A stretch of 64,000 nt of DNA from SKLM01 sp964575455. Its GTDB lineage: Bacteria > Chloroflexota > Anaerolineae > B4-G1. The notes below the pieces were generated by a model. That model saw only the letters and a list, made by a program, of their open reading frames with translations. It did not search any database and was not told the DNA's origin. The DNA is taken from positions 1 to 64,000 of the forward strand of contig CAZNRX010000005.1 in assembly GCA_964575455.1 (NCBI GenBank). The letters are read 5' to 3'. Both the position numbers and the translations under genes were made by a program. This document shows, piece after piece, positions 1 through 8,986 of this stretch; the first letter of the stretch is position 1, and the number at the start of each line of letters is the position of its first letter.

Positions 1-80
1 AACCTACATTGCCTCTTACCCTCTATTTCTTGTCCCTAGCGTGATACGCTCACCGTCGTCGGCTGCCCGACAACGTACCT

Positions 81-109
81 TTGCCAAATCGATTCAGATA
101 TGCTAAACT
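81..109 (+). promoter_or_regulatory. Putative sigma70 promoter upstream of the first gene
   Basis: TTGCCA (81-86) and TAAACT (104-109) are separated by 17 bases. The -10 matches only four of six consensus bases. It lies about 130 bp before the amidohydrolase start and is the best promoter-like pair in the first 240 bases, which otherwise show no gene. Confidence 0.35.
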
Positions 110-242
110 GCGCGAGACAGCGGGCAGAGGACCGTGGAGACGAGAGAGAGCGCCGTATCCCTTTCCGCCGTCTACGGCCTGCTGAACTGCTGGTCTGAAG
201 CGTATTGTTCTTCCTTCGCCGAGCTTGACGAGGAGGTCTGCT

Positions 243-1622
243 TTGTCCACTCTGCTGCTGAAGCATGCTGACCTGTTGGTGACGATGGAGGGCCTGGGAG
301 AGGCCAACCGCCGCATACCCGATGGCGGCTTGTTTGTTCGGGGTAACGTCATTGAGCAGGTCGGGCCGAGCTCTGATCTGCCTGACGAGGCCGATCGGGT
401 CATCGACGCCGACGGCATGATCGTCCTCCCGGGGTTGATTAACACGCACCATCATCTCTACCAGACGCTGACGCGAGCAGTGCCCGGTGCGCAGGACGCA
501 CCGCTCTTCAAGTGGCTTAAGATCCTCTACGGGATCTGGGCGGGCATGACGCCGGAGGCGATCCACACCAGCGCGTTGGTGGCCCTGGCGGAGCTTATGC
601 TCTCCGGCTGCACCACGGCCTCGGACCACCTCTATATCTACCCGGGCGACTGTCGCATCGATGATGAGATCCGCGCTGCGCAGGAGATCGGTATCCGCTT
701 CCAGCCCTGCCGCGGCTCGATGAGCCTGGGAGCGAGCGAGGGAGGCCTCCCCCCGGACGAGGTGGTGGAGGACGAGGACATCATCCTGTGGGACACGCGG
801 CGTGCCATCGAGACGTATCACGATCCGGAGCCCGGCGCGATGGTGCGCATCGCAGTGGCGCCCTGTTCCCCGTTCTCCGTCACCCCGGAGCTAATGCGTG
901 AGTCGGCGGCGCTGGCTCGCTCCTACGGCGTGATGCTTCACACGCACTTGGCGGAGACGAAGGACGAGGAGGCGTTCTGCCTGGAGCGCTTTGGCCGTCG
1001 ACCGGTTGCGTACGCCGAGCACCTGGGCTGGATGGGCGAGGACGTATGGCACGTCCACTGCGTCCATCTGAACCAGGAGGAGATCGAGCTATTTGCCGAG
1101 ACAGGGACAGGCGTCTGTCATTGTCCGAGCTCGAACATGCGGCTGGGGTCGGGTATCGCGCCGGTGCGCACTCTGCTGGACGCGGGCGCTGACGTGGCGC
1201 TGGGCGTCGACGGATCGGCGAGCAACGACTCGTCACACCTGTTGGCCGAGGCGCGCATGGCGCTGTTGCTCCAGCGCGTACAAGGGGCTCCGACCGCGCT
1301 CTCCACCGAGGAGGTGCTCTGGATGGCGACGCGGGGTGGGGCGGCGGTGCTGGGGCGGGACGACGTTGGTCAGCTCTCACCAGGTAAGGCGGCCGACGTG
1401 ATCGGCCTGCGTCTGGACCGGCTCGATTATGCCGGCGCGCTCCACGATCCACTGGCCCCCTTGGTCTTCTGCCATCCGCAGCGGGTCGATCTCTCGGTCA
1501 TCGACGGCGAGGTCGTGGTGGAGGACGGGTGGCTACAGACGATCGATCTGGGCCCGGTCATCGAGCGGCATAACCGCATCTCAAGAGCTCTAGTGGAGAG
1601 ACACGTTGACTCAGCAGCTTGA
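243..1622 (+). CDS. 8-oxoguanine deaminase-like amidohydrolase
   Basis: Metal-dependent aminohydrolase of the TrzA/AtzA/SsnA branch of the amidohydrolase superfamily, probably a cytosolic deaminase of oxidised or amino purines. The barrel metal motif appears as THHH near residues 68-71, the third metal His in LHTHLAE near 230, the next His in HVHCVHLN, and the catalytic Asp in GVDGSASND near 323. The segment HCPSSNMRLGSG is typical of 8-oxoguanine deaminases. The TTG at 243 is chosen because AGGAGG (231-236) sits just before it; a TTG at 225 would overlap that site. A purine substrate fits the adenine deaminase and nucleoside transporter further along. Guanine deaminase or SsnA-like activity cannot be excluded. 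Confidence 0.8.
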   Translation: MSTLLLKHADLLVTMEGLGEANRRIPDGGLFVRGNVIEQVGPSSDLPDEADRVIDADGMIVLPGLINTHHHLYQTLTRAVPGAQDAPLFKWLKILYGIWAGMTPEAIHTSALVALAELMLSGCTTASDHLYIYPGDCRIDDEIRAAQEIGIRFQPCRGSMSLGASEGGLPPDEVVEDEDIILWDTRRAIETYHDPEPGAMVRIAVAPCSPFSVTPELMRESAALARSYGVMLHTHLAETKDEEAFCLERFGRRPVAYAEHLGWMGEDVWHVHCVHLNQEEIELFAETGTGVCHCPSSNMRLGSGIAPVRTLLDAGADVALGVDGSASNDSSHLLAEARMALLLQRVQGAPTALSTEEVLWMATRGGAAVLGRDDVGQLSPGKAADVIGLRLDRLDYAGALHDPLAPLVFCHPQRVDLSVIDGEVVVEDGWLQTIDLGPVIERHNRISRALVERHVDSAA

Positions 1623-2685
1623 GCGTGAAGCGCTTGATGATATTCTGCAGGCCAGGGATGTGGAGGCGCTCTCTGTGCGTGGTCTGATGGACTTGACCCG
1701 CGAGGAGATTGAGGACTATCTGCCGGACGGTATCTGCCGTGTAGATCCGCGGAACGGCGACCGCATCCTGTACCACTCCTCGCGCGGCAGCCGCCCTCAT
1801 GACAACGTTCCAGAGTCGGAGGGGGAGATACCCGAGCGAAAGTGCACGATCTGTCGAGGCGAGACCACGGGCGTCATCGACGTGGCGGATCTGAGCGAGG
1901 GGTTCACCTTCATCAACAAGAACCTGTTTCCGATTCTCTATCCGTTTGAGGAGCAAGGCAAAGTCTCCGGGCTTCACTTCTTGCAGTGGACCTCGTCGCG
2001 GCACGACAGGGATTGGCACAACATGCCACAGTGCGATCGCGTGGTGGTGATGAAGCGGCTGGCAGCCCTGGAGAGGACGCTGCTGGCGGAATCGGATCAG
2101 CTCCCCGCCGCCGACGAAGGTCATTCCCGTCACAGGGCCTTCGTGGTCATCATCAAGAACTACGGGCATCTGGTCGGTGGGTCACTGATTCACGGTCATC
2201 AGCAGATCGCGTTCATCCAAGCGGCAGGCGTGATGCCGCGTCACTTCCGCGACAACGCGCGTTTCGAGCGAGAGCACGGGGAGACGTTCTCCTCCCATAT
2301 GCTTTGGGAGACGGCGGCTGAGCTGGTGATCAAGGACTACGGCCCAGCTCTGCTGGTGGTCCCCAGCTTCATGCGGCGTCCCTATGACATGATGCTGCTT
2401 CTGAAGGACGTGAGCAAGGCGTACCTGCATCAGCTGGATGAGGCGGAGTTGGAGGCCGTCGCCGAGGGTTGGCATGACGCCATTCGAGCGATCCGGGAGA
2501 TCATGCCCAGGATGGGACGGGAGATCGCCTACAACGTGATCACCAACAACGGCCCAGGGGCCGGGCTTTATGTCGAGTTCCTGCCCTACACCCAGGAGAT
2601 CGGCGGCGTGGAGCACCTGGGCTTGTTCGTGTGTCAGGAGCTCCCGGAACGGGCGGCGGCGGGCCTTCGGGGCGTGGTGCTTTGA
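1606..2685 (+). CDS. GalT-like HIT-superfamily nucleotidyltransferase
   Basis: About 359 residues related to galactose-1-phosphate uridylyltransferases, which move a nucleotide onto a sugar phosphate through a nucleotidyl-His intermediate. Visible marks are a zinc-type CTIC pair near residue 83, the segment FINKNLFPILYP typical of the fold, and the HGHQQ active-site motif near residue 200. Canonical GalT has HPHxQ, so the exact donor and sugar are open. The TTG start has GGAGAG eight bases before it and overlaps the end of the amidohydrolase by 17 bases, indicating co-transcription. The next two genes handle sucrose and hexose, so a sugar-1-phosphate substrate is likely. Confidence 0.7.
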   Translation: MTQQLEREALDDILQARDVEALSVRGLMDLTREEIEDYLPDGICRVDPRNGDRILYHSSRGSRPHDNVPESEGEIPERKCTICRGETTGVIDVADLSEGFTFINKNLFPILYPFEEQGKVSGLHFLQWTSSRHDRDWHNMPQCDRVVVMKRLAALERTLLAESDQLPAADEGHSRHRAFVVIIKNYGHLVGGSLIHGHQQIAFIQAAGVMPRHFRDNARFEREHGETFSSHMLWETAAELVIKDYGPALLVVPSFMRRPYDMMLLLKDVSKAYLHQLDEAELEAVAEGWHDAIRAIREIMPRMGREIAYNVITNNGPGAGLYVEFLPYTQEIGGVEHLGLFVCQELPERAAAGLRGVVL

Positions 2686-2695
2686 GGAGGGAGAT

Positions 2696-4201
2696 ATGCA
2701 CATCGGGTTTCTGAACCCACAGGGAAACTTCGATCCCGACGACAGCTATTGGACCGAGCATCCGGACTTCGGAGGACAGTTGGTCTACGTCAAGTCCGTG
2801 GCGCTGGCGATGGGCGAGATGGGGCACAGGGTGGACATCCTCACCCGTCAGATCGTCGATCCCGAGTGGCCGGAGTTCTCCGAGCGGTTCGCCAGCTATC
2901 CGGATGCGCCCAATGTGCGCATCGTGCGCCTGCCCGCTGGCCCCGACGAGTTTCTGCGCAAGGAGTTGCTCTGGCCGCATTTGGTACGGGACTGGGTGCC
3001 GAATGTCCGTGACCTCTACAAGGATGAGGGGGATCTGCCAGACGCTTTCACGACCCACTACAGCGACGGTGGTGTGTGCGGCGCGCTCATTGAGGACGAG
3101 ACAGGCGTTCCATTCACCTTCACCGGGCACTCCCTCGGCGCCCAGAAGATGGACAAGCTGGACGTCACGCCCGAGAATCTAGAGGAGATGGACGACCACT
3201 TCCACTTCGCGCGGCGCATCGTGGCCGAGCGACTGAGCATGAACCGCTCGGCCGTCAACGTCACCAGCACGGAGCAGGAGCGCTTCGAGCAGTACAGCCA
3301 TCGCGCTTACCGGGGTGCCAGCGATGTCCAGGATGATCGTCGCTTTGAGGTCATCCCACCCGGGGTCAACCTTGATATCTTTGGCGCCGACGCGCGCTCT
3401 GCCAATGAGGAGGCCACTCGCGAGCACGTGCGGGCCCGGCTGGCGCGGGACATCGACGAAGGACGGCGTTCGCTGTCGGCCATTGTAGCCTCCAGCAGGC
3501 TCGATCACAAGAAGAACCACGTCGGTCTGGTGCGGGCCTTTGCCCGCAGTGATCTCCTTCGAGAGCGAGCCAACCTGGTCTTCATCACCGGCGCGCTGGA
3601 TGACCCGCTCCGTGACGATGGCGAGGCCGGCCCAGGCGAGCGGGAGGTGCTGGCGGAGATTCGACAGGTGGTGGCTGCGAACGCTTTGTGGGGCGCCGTT
3701 AGTGCCTTTGGCCTACAGGGGCAGCCGGCGTTGGCGGCCTGCTACCGTTTCTTCGCGGAGCAAGGCTCGGTCTTTGCCTTGACGGCCCACTATGAGCCCT
3801 TTGGCCTGGCCCCCTTGGAGGCCGCCGCGGCGGGCCTCCCGGTGATCGTGACGCAGAACGGTGGCCCCAGCGAGAGCCTGCGCGAGGGGAGCACCGAGTA
3901 CGGCGTGTTGGTCGACCCCGCCGACCCAGGGGACATTGCCCGCGGCCTGGAGCGTGTGCTGATTGACGAGGGCGCATGGCGGGCGTTTGCCCAACGCGGG
4001 CAGCAGCGCGTGCTAGATCGGTATACATGGGAGCGGACGGCACAGAACTACTTGAAGGTGATTGACGAGATCATCGATGCACCGGAGGCGCGTCGCCCAG
4101 AGGAGCTCCTGCCTATCCACGCCTACTTCCGCGATCCGACGCTGGCGAACGATGTCAACCTAGAAGAGCTCGCTGAGCTCACGTTCCCACCGGATTCGTA
4201 G
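2696..4201 (+). CDS. Sucrose-phosphate synthase-like glycosyltransferase (GT4)
   Basis: Retaining GT-B glycosyltransferase of family 4, about 501 residues, most like bacterial sucrose-phosphate or sucrose synthases, which join a nucleotide-activated glucose to fructose-6-phosphate or fructose. The N-terminal lobe has FGGQLVYVKSVALAM (about 25-40) and GHSLGAQK (about 144). The C-terminal lobe has VIPPGVN, SRLDHKKN (about 266) and the donor-binding HYEPFGLAPLEA stretch near 363. The ATG at 2696 follows GAGGAGGGA directly, 11 bases after the GalT-like gene; a longer in-frame reading from 2570 overlaps that gene and is rejected. No sucrose-phosphatase domain is fused. The PfkB kinase downstream supports a sucrose role. 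Confidence 0.8.
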   Translation: MHIGFLNPQGNFDPDDSYWTEHPDFGGQLVYVKSVALAMGEMGHRVDILTRQIVDPEWPEFSERFASYPDAPNVRIVRLPAGPDEFLRKELLWPHLVRDWVPNVRDLYKDEGDLPDAFTTHYSDGGVCGALIEDETGVPFTFTGHSLGAQKMDKLDVTPENLEEMDDHFHFARRIVAERLSMNRSAVNVTSTEQERFEQYSHRAYRGASDVQDDRRFEVIPPGVNLDIFGADARSANEEATREHVRARLARDIDEGRRSLSAIVASSRLDHKKNHVGLVRAFARSDLLRERANLVFITGALDDPLRDDGEAGPGEREVLAEIRQVVAANALWGAVSAFGLQGQPALAACYRFFAEQGSVFALTAHYEPFGLAPLEAAAAGLPVIVTQNGGPSESLREGSTEYGVLVDPADPGDIARGLERVLIDEGAWRAFAQRGQQRVLDRYTWERTAQNYLKVIDEIIDAPEARRPEELLPIHAYFRDPTLANDVNLEELAELTFPPDS

Positions 4202-4359
4202 GAGCAGAACTTGTATATTGGGACCAGCACCTGTCGGTTTCTGACTGACACCTTGCGGCACGTCATCTTGCTCCCGAAGAAGCGAATCAGGATACCTTGA
4301 TATGCTGCACAGGAACCCGACAGATCTAAGACATTCCCGGCTGCTCTGGAGGATGGTTG

Positions 4360-5361
4360 ATGAACATCCCTGATGGCGATCTGGACTTCCTCGCTGTTGG
4401 CGAGACGTTGGTCGACTTCATCTCCGAGGAGGACGTGGAATCGCTGCGCGAAGCGTACACCTTCCGTAAGTATCAGGGTGGGTCCCCTGCCAATATCGCC
4501 GTGAATGTCGCCAAGCTGGGCGGCACCTCTGCTGTCATCTCCAAGACGGGCATCGGGAACTTCGGCCAGTTTCTCAAGGCGGAGCTGCAGCGCGCCGGCG
4601 TGATCACGGACTACCTGGTGATGGACCATCTCGTCCATACGACCGTGATATTCGTCTCCCGCACTGAGGGGACGCCAGATTTCGAAGCGTTCCGGGCAGG
4701 TGACTACAAGCTGGAGCCTGCAGAGGTGAGCGAGGAGGCGGTTCAGCGGGCCAAGGTGATCCACGCTTCGACCTTTGCCCTCTCTCGGGAGCCCTGTCGC
4801 TCGGCGGTGGAGAAGACCTTCCAACTGGGCGAGGAACATAGCAAGATCATCTCTCTCGACCCTAACTACAGCCGTCAGATCTGGCCCAACTACCGCGAGG
4901 CCAGGAGCGTGCTGGAGCGTATGCTTGGCTATGCCACGATCACCAAGCCCTCGCTGGATGACGCGGGCCGAATCCTTGGGCTCGGCCAAGCGCCAGAGGC
5001 TGTTGTTGAGTGGTTCCACGAGATGGGGCCGCCGATCGTGGTGCTGACTATGGGGGGCGATGGCATACTGCTCTCCGAGGAGGGCGAGACGACGTACGTC
5101 CCTGCACGCGAGGTAGAGGTGGTCGACGCCACCGGAGCCGGCGACTCCTTCTGGGCCGGCTTCTTGACCGCGCTGCTGGACACGCATTCGTTGGAGCGGT
5201 GTGTCCTTTTCGCTCGGGAGATCGTAGAGCGAAAGCTGACCACGGTCGGTCCGCTGCCGGATACGATTGACTGCGAGGATGTTTACGCGACAGTGATGGG
5301 CGATGCTTTACAGGGACTGCCTCACTCTCCAAACCGACTTGCAGGATCAGCGACTGCGTAG
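4360..5361 (+). CDS. PfkB-family carbohydrate kinase, probable fructokinase
   Basis: Ribokinase-fold sugar kinase of about 333 residues that phosphorylates a sugar with ATP. The substrate-side motif GGSPANIAVNVAKLGG is near residue 45, and the anion-hole and catalytic-base signature DATGAGDSFWAGF is near residue 257. The ATG at 4360 is preceded by GGAGGA; an adjacent TTG at 4357 is less likely. It follows the sucrose-synthase-like gene after 155 bases with no clear terminator, so fructose released from or fed to sucrose metabolism is the likeliest substrate. Other ketohexoses are possible. Confidence 0.8.
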   Translation: MNIPDGDLDFLAVGETLVDFISEEDVESLREAYTFRKYQGGSPANIAVNVAKLGGTSAVISKTGIGNFGQFLKAELQRAGVITDYLVMDHLVHTTVIFVSRTEGTPDFEAFRAGDYKLEPAEVSEEAVQRAKVIHASTFALSREPCRSAVEKTFQLGEEHSKIISLDPNYSRQIWPNYREARSVLERMLGYATITKPSLDDAGRILGLGQAPEAVVEWFHEMGPPIVVLTMGGDGILLSEEGETTYVPAREVEVVDATGAGDSFWAGFLTALLDTHSLERCVLFAREIVERKLTTVGPLPDTIDCEDVYATVMGDALQGLPHSPNRLAGSATA

Positions 5362-5367
5362 TATGAT
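5339..5367 (+). promoter_or_regulatory. Putative promoter of the polyphosphate operon
   Basis: TTGCAG (5339-5344) and TATGAT (5362-5367) have a 17-base spacer and overlap the end of the PfkB gene. Just downstream, 5380-5416 holds near-tandem GCGTGTTAA copies of unknown role. The next start codon is 5473. Confidence 0.5.
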
Positions 5368-5472
5368 ATGCGAATATTAAGAGCGTGTTAAGCGTGTTAA
5401 GCGTGCGCTAAGAGCGGACTAGGAAGCTCTGACTGCCCCCCATCAGTGAGAACCGGTTCGTGAGGAGGGGAT

Positions 5473-8046
5473 ATGGAGATCGAAGCGAAGTTCGCGGTCC
5501 CAGACGTCGCGACCTTTCAGCGGCTGCAGGCGGTCAAGCACGTTGCTGGTTTCTCTCTCTCCGCGCATCAGGTTCAGCAGGTTCACGACACATACCTGGA
5601 CACCGATGAACGCCTGATCCTGGCTAGCGGCTACGCCTGTCGCTGCAGGGAGACGGAGTTGGAGACGTTGATCACTCTCAAGGGATTGGGCAAGGCTGAG
5701 GGTGCTATCCACCGCCGGAAGGAACTGGAAATCTCTCTTTCCAGCTACGAGCCACCGCAGGATTGGCCCGAGAGCCCCGTGCGAGATCTTGTGCTGCAGG
5801 TGATTGGCGATGCTCCGCTGACCCCCCTCTTTGATCTGCGACAGACGAGGGTCTTCCGCCGCATGCGTCACGGCGAGCTGCTGTTGGCCCAGTTCAGCCT
5901 AGACAACGTTCGCATCGTCGCCAAGAAGAGACGGAGAAGCCACTTCGAGCTGGAGGTCGAGTTGGCCCCCCAGGGAACAGGGAGCGACATGGGGGAGATC
6001 GTGGCCTACCTGCAGGACGAGTGGAACCTGGTGCCGGAGCCCCGCTCGAAGTTTGAGCGTGCGTTGGCCTTCCTGGATGAAGGGAAACCGGGAGGCGATC
6101 TGCTGACCGCGCAGGAGCGGGCGATCTTGGTTCAGGTCTCAAAACGGAATGACCTCTACGGTCGGAGAGCACGGGGTCTGTTGCTGCTCGACGAGGGTGT
6201 GTCGCAGGATGAGGCTGCGCAAGAGGCCGATAGAACCCCACGAACGATACGGCGCTGGCTGAAAGCCTTCAAACGAGAGCGACTGGGAAGCTTTCCCGAC
6301 CGTGTGCTACAGGAGATTCAATCGACCCAGGCAGCGATCTTGCCACACATGCCAAGTCCAGAGATTGACGAGTCCGAGGAACAGGAGGAGACTTCGCCAC
6401 ACCCTGAGCCCCAGCCACTCAAAGCTCTGTTCAAGCGCTACCTTGTGGATCGGGATCACGCACGCAGCGTGGCCGACCACGCGCTGGCGCTATTCGATCA
6501 CCTTGGCGCCTTCCATAAGCTGCCGGCGGAGCGCCGGTCTCTCCTGGAGACCGCAGCGTTGGTGCACAACATCGGCCTGGGATCCGACACGGACCGTCAT
6601 CACACGGCGGGCCGTGACATCCTCCTGACGACTCCGCCACAGGAGTTGGATGAAGAGGAACGCCTAATGGTGGCGATGACGACCTACCTGCACCGCAAGC
6701 GCATAACGTCCAAGAAGCTCGATAAGAAGACGTCCAAGGAGGCCTTCACGGACTTGCCAAGACAAGCGCAGGACGAGGCCTTGATCCTATCCGCTCTGGT
6801 CCGGTTGGCGGATGGTTTGGACTACTCCCAGACCCAGAGCAGCGAGCTGGGTCAGGTCGCACGGAAAGACCGCCTGATCGACATCGAGGTGACGGGCCCC
6901 TACGCCACCATCGACGCCGCCCGGGCCCAAGAGAAGAGCGACCTGTGGCAGCTTCTGTTCGGGATGGAGCTGCGGTTCAGGCCGGCGCACGTGGAGCTGG
7001 ATCTGATGCCCTACGCCGAGCCAGAGCAGACGGCTGAAGTGCCCATCGATTTGATGCCCGAGAAACCGCCCGAGCATCCAGACCTGTCCGCGGATGATAC
7101 GATGGATCAGGCGGCGCGCAAGATCCTCACGTTCCACTTCCAACACATGCTATACCATGAGCCGGGCACCCGCGCGGGCGAGGACATCGAGGAACTGCAC
7201 GACATGCGTGTGGCCACCCGCCGCATGCGGGCCGCCTTCCGAGTGTTCGACGATTACGTGGATGGGAAGCAGTTGAAGCCCATACGCAAAGGCGCCAGGC
7301 GCACCTGCAGCAAGCTGGGCAGCGTACGGGATCTGGACGTCTTCTGGGAGAAGACACAACGCTATCTCGACGCGCTACCACCGGAGAGACAGGATGACTT
7401 GATGCCGCTTCGAGAGGCCTGGGAGGCGGAACGGGAGCAGGCACGGGAGGATATGCTGGCCTACCTGGACAGCGACCGCTACACTGAGTTTAAGGAACGC
7501 TCTGCCGAGCTGATGCAGATGCCAAATGTCTGGGATTTGCCTGCGTTGACTAAGAAGGGAGAGGCAGTACCCCATCGGGTGCGTCACGTCGTGCCGGTGG
7601 AAGTCTACGAGCGTCTGGCCGGGGTGCTGGCCTACGACGAGTGGGTGAACAACCCCGACATCTCGCTGAAACGGCTGCACCGGCTGCGAATCGCGGGCAA
7701 ACGTCTGCGCTACACGCTGGAGTTCTTCGAAGAGGTGCTGGCACCCCAGACCAGCGACCTGATCAAGCAGATGAAGAGGCTGCAGGATCACCTGGGGGAT
7801 CTGCAGGACGCGGTAGTGGCCAGCGAGCTACTGCGTGACTTCCTGACCTGGGGCACGTGGGGGCACGCCAAGGGCAAGAAGGCGAAGACACCCAAAGAGC
7901 CCGTCGTCGCACCCGGCGTGGCCGTCTACATGGGGGACAAGCAGGCGGAGCTTAAGCGCCTGTTGGATACATTCCCGGGGATGTGGACCTATTTCCGGAG
8001 CCCCGAGTTCAAACAGACAGTGGCAGTGGTCTTGGCGCCGCTGTAG
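5473..8046 (+). CDS. CYTH-HTH-HD-CHAD four-domain polyphosphate-associated protein
   Basis: A cytosolic 857-residue fusion. Residues 1-205 form a CYTH (triphosphate tunnel metalloenzyme) domain opening with EIEAKF. Residues 210-275 hold a homeodomain-like helix-turn-helix (SQDEAAQEADRTPRTIRRW). Residues 315-500 match the HD-type C-terminal region of Ppx/GppA exopolyphosphatases, but the expected HD or HE reads HN in LVHNIG. Residues 543-855 form a CHAD domain of histidine-rich helices (ELHDMRVATRRMR) that binds polyphosphate. CYTH plus CHAD is known; the inserted HTH and HD modules are unusual. GAGGAGGGG precedes the ATG. It heads an operon with two PPK2 genes and PPK1, so it likely senses, tethers or hydrolyses polyphosphate or a triphosphate. 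Confidence 0.85.
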   Translation: MEIEAKFAVPDVATFQRLQAVKHVAGFSLSAHQVQQVHDTYLDTDERLILASGYACRCRETELETLITLKGLGKAEGAIHRRKELEISLSSYEPPQDWPESPVRDLVLQVIGDAPLTPLFDLRQTRVFRRMRHGELLLAQFSLDNVRIVAKKRRRSHFELEVELAPQGTGSDMGEIVAYLQDEWNLVPEPRSKFERALAFLDEGKPGGDLLTAQERAILVQVSKRNDLYGRRARGLLLLDEGVSQDEAAQEADRTPRTIRRWLKAFKRERLGSFPDRVLQEIQSTQAAILPHMPSPEIDESEEQEETSPHPEPQPLKALFKRYLVDRDHARSVADHALALFDHLGAFHKLPAERRSLLETAALVHNIGLGSDTDRHHTAGRDILLTTPPQELDEEERLMVAMTTYLHRKRITSKKLDKKTSKEAFTDLPRQAQDEALILSALVRLADGLDYSQTQSSELGQVARKDRLIDIEVTGPYATIDAARAQEKSDLWQLLFGMELRFRPAHVELDLMPYAEPEQTAEVPIDLMPEKPPEHPDLSADDTMDQAARKILTFHFQHMLYHEPGTRAGEDIEELHDMRVATRRMRAAFRVFDDYVDGKQLKPIRKGARRTCSKLGSVRDLDVFWEKTQRYLDALPPERQDDLMPLREAWEAEREQAREDMLAYLDSDRYTEFKERSAELMQMPNVWDLPALTKKGEAVPHRVRHVVPVEVYERLAGVLAYDEWVNNPDISLKRLHRLRIAGKRLRYTLEFFEEVLAPQTSDLIKQMKRLQDHLGDLQDAVVASELLRDFLTWGTWGHAKGKKAKTPKEPVVAPGVAVYMGDKQAELKRLLDTFPGMWTYFRSPEFKQTVAVVLAPL

Positions 8047-8152
8047 ACGCATCGAAGGAGCGCGATAGACCGGGAAAGCGGCATAAGAAGAGGTTGAACC
8101 CACTTGCACGAGCGACCATACGGCCCGCACTGTAGATAGATGGAGGTTTTCG

Positions 8153-8974
8153 ATGGGGAAGAAATACAAGAAGAGCGGGAAGATAAAGAACAGCTTCTAC
8201 GAAGATGAGCTGGCGAAACTCCAGGGCGAACTGGTCAAGCTGCAGTACTGGATCAGGGACCAGGGCTTGCGGGTGATCGTCATCTTCGAGGGACGCGATG
8301 CCGCCGGCAAAGGGGGGACCATCCGACGGATCATGCGCCGCCTGAATCCCCGTATGGTCCGCGTGGTGGCGTTGCCCAAACCCAGCGATCGAGAGCAGCG
8401 GCAGTGGTACTTCCAACGCTACATCGAGCATCTCCCAGCCGACGGCGAGATGGTGCTGTTCGACCGTAGCTGGTACAACCGCGCCGGTGTGGAGTGGGTG
8501 ATGGGTTTCTGCAATCAGGATGAGTATCGACACTTCCTGCACGAGTGCCCAGTGTTCGAACGCATGTTGGTACGCGACGGGATTATCCTGATCAAGTACT
8601 GGTTCGAGATAAGCCCCGAGGAGCAGGAGCGGCGTTTCCGGAGTCGCAACCAGGATCCCCGCAAGCTCTGGAAGCTCAGCCCGATGGACATGGAATCTCG
8701 CGCCCGGTGGGACGAATACTCCAAGGCCAGAGACGCGATGCTTGCCTACACGGACATCGAGGAGGCCCCCTGGTACATCGTGCAGGCCAACGTCAAGAAA
8801 CACGCCCGTCTGAACTGCATCGCCCACCTACTGACCGTGATCCCTTACCAGGACCTGACCCCCGATCCGGTGGACTTCTCACCGCGAGAGGACTCAGGCT
8901 ATCAACGGCCCCGTACGGGAGAGGGACTTAGCTACGTCCCTCTCGTCTACGGATCGGCGTACGACGATAACTGA
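8153..8974 (+). CDS. ppk2: Polyphosphate kinase 2 (PPK2), canonical copy
   Basis: P-loop kinase of 273 residues that transfers phosphate between polyphosphate and nucleotides. Walker A is GRDAAGKGG (about 46-54), the Walker B region is LFDRSWYNRAGVEW (about 101), and the lid segment YFQRYIEHLP lies between. All key acidic residues are intact and the length is normal for a one-domain PPK2. The basic N-terminus (MGKKYKKSGK) resembles that of the PPK1 gene downstream. It is 107 bases after the CHAD fusion and 13 bases before a second PPK2. Whether it prefers GDP, ADP or AMP cannot be read from the motifs. Confidence 0.9.
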   Translation: MGKKYKKSGKIKNSFYEDELAKLQGELVKLQYWIRDQGLRVIVIFEGRDAAGKGGTIRRIMRRLNPRMVRVVALPKPSDREQRQWYFQRYIEHLPADGEMVLFDRSWYNRAGVEWVMGFCNQDEYRHFLHECPVFERMLVRDGIILIKYWFEISPEEQERRFRSRNQDPRKLWKLSPMDMESRARWDEYSKARDAMLAYTDIEEAPWYIVQANVKKHARLNCIAHLLTVIPYQDLTPDPVDFSPREDSGYQRPRTGEGLSYVPLVYGSAYDDN

Positions 8975-8986
8975 CGGAGATGGCCG

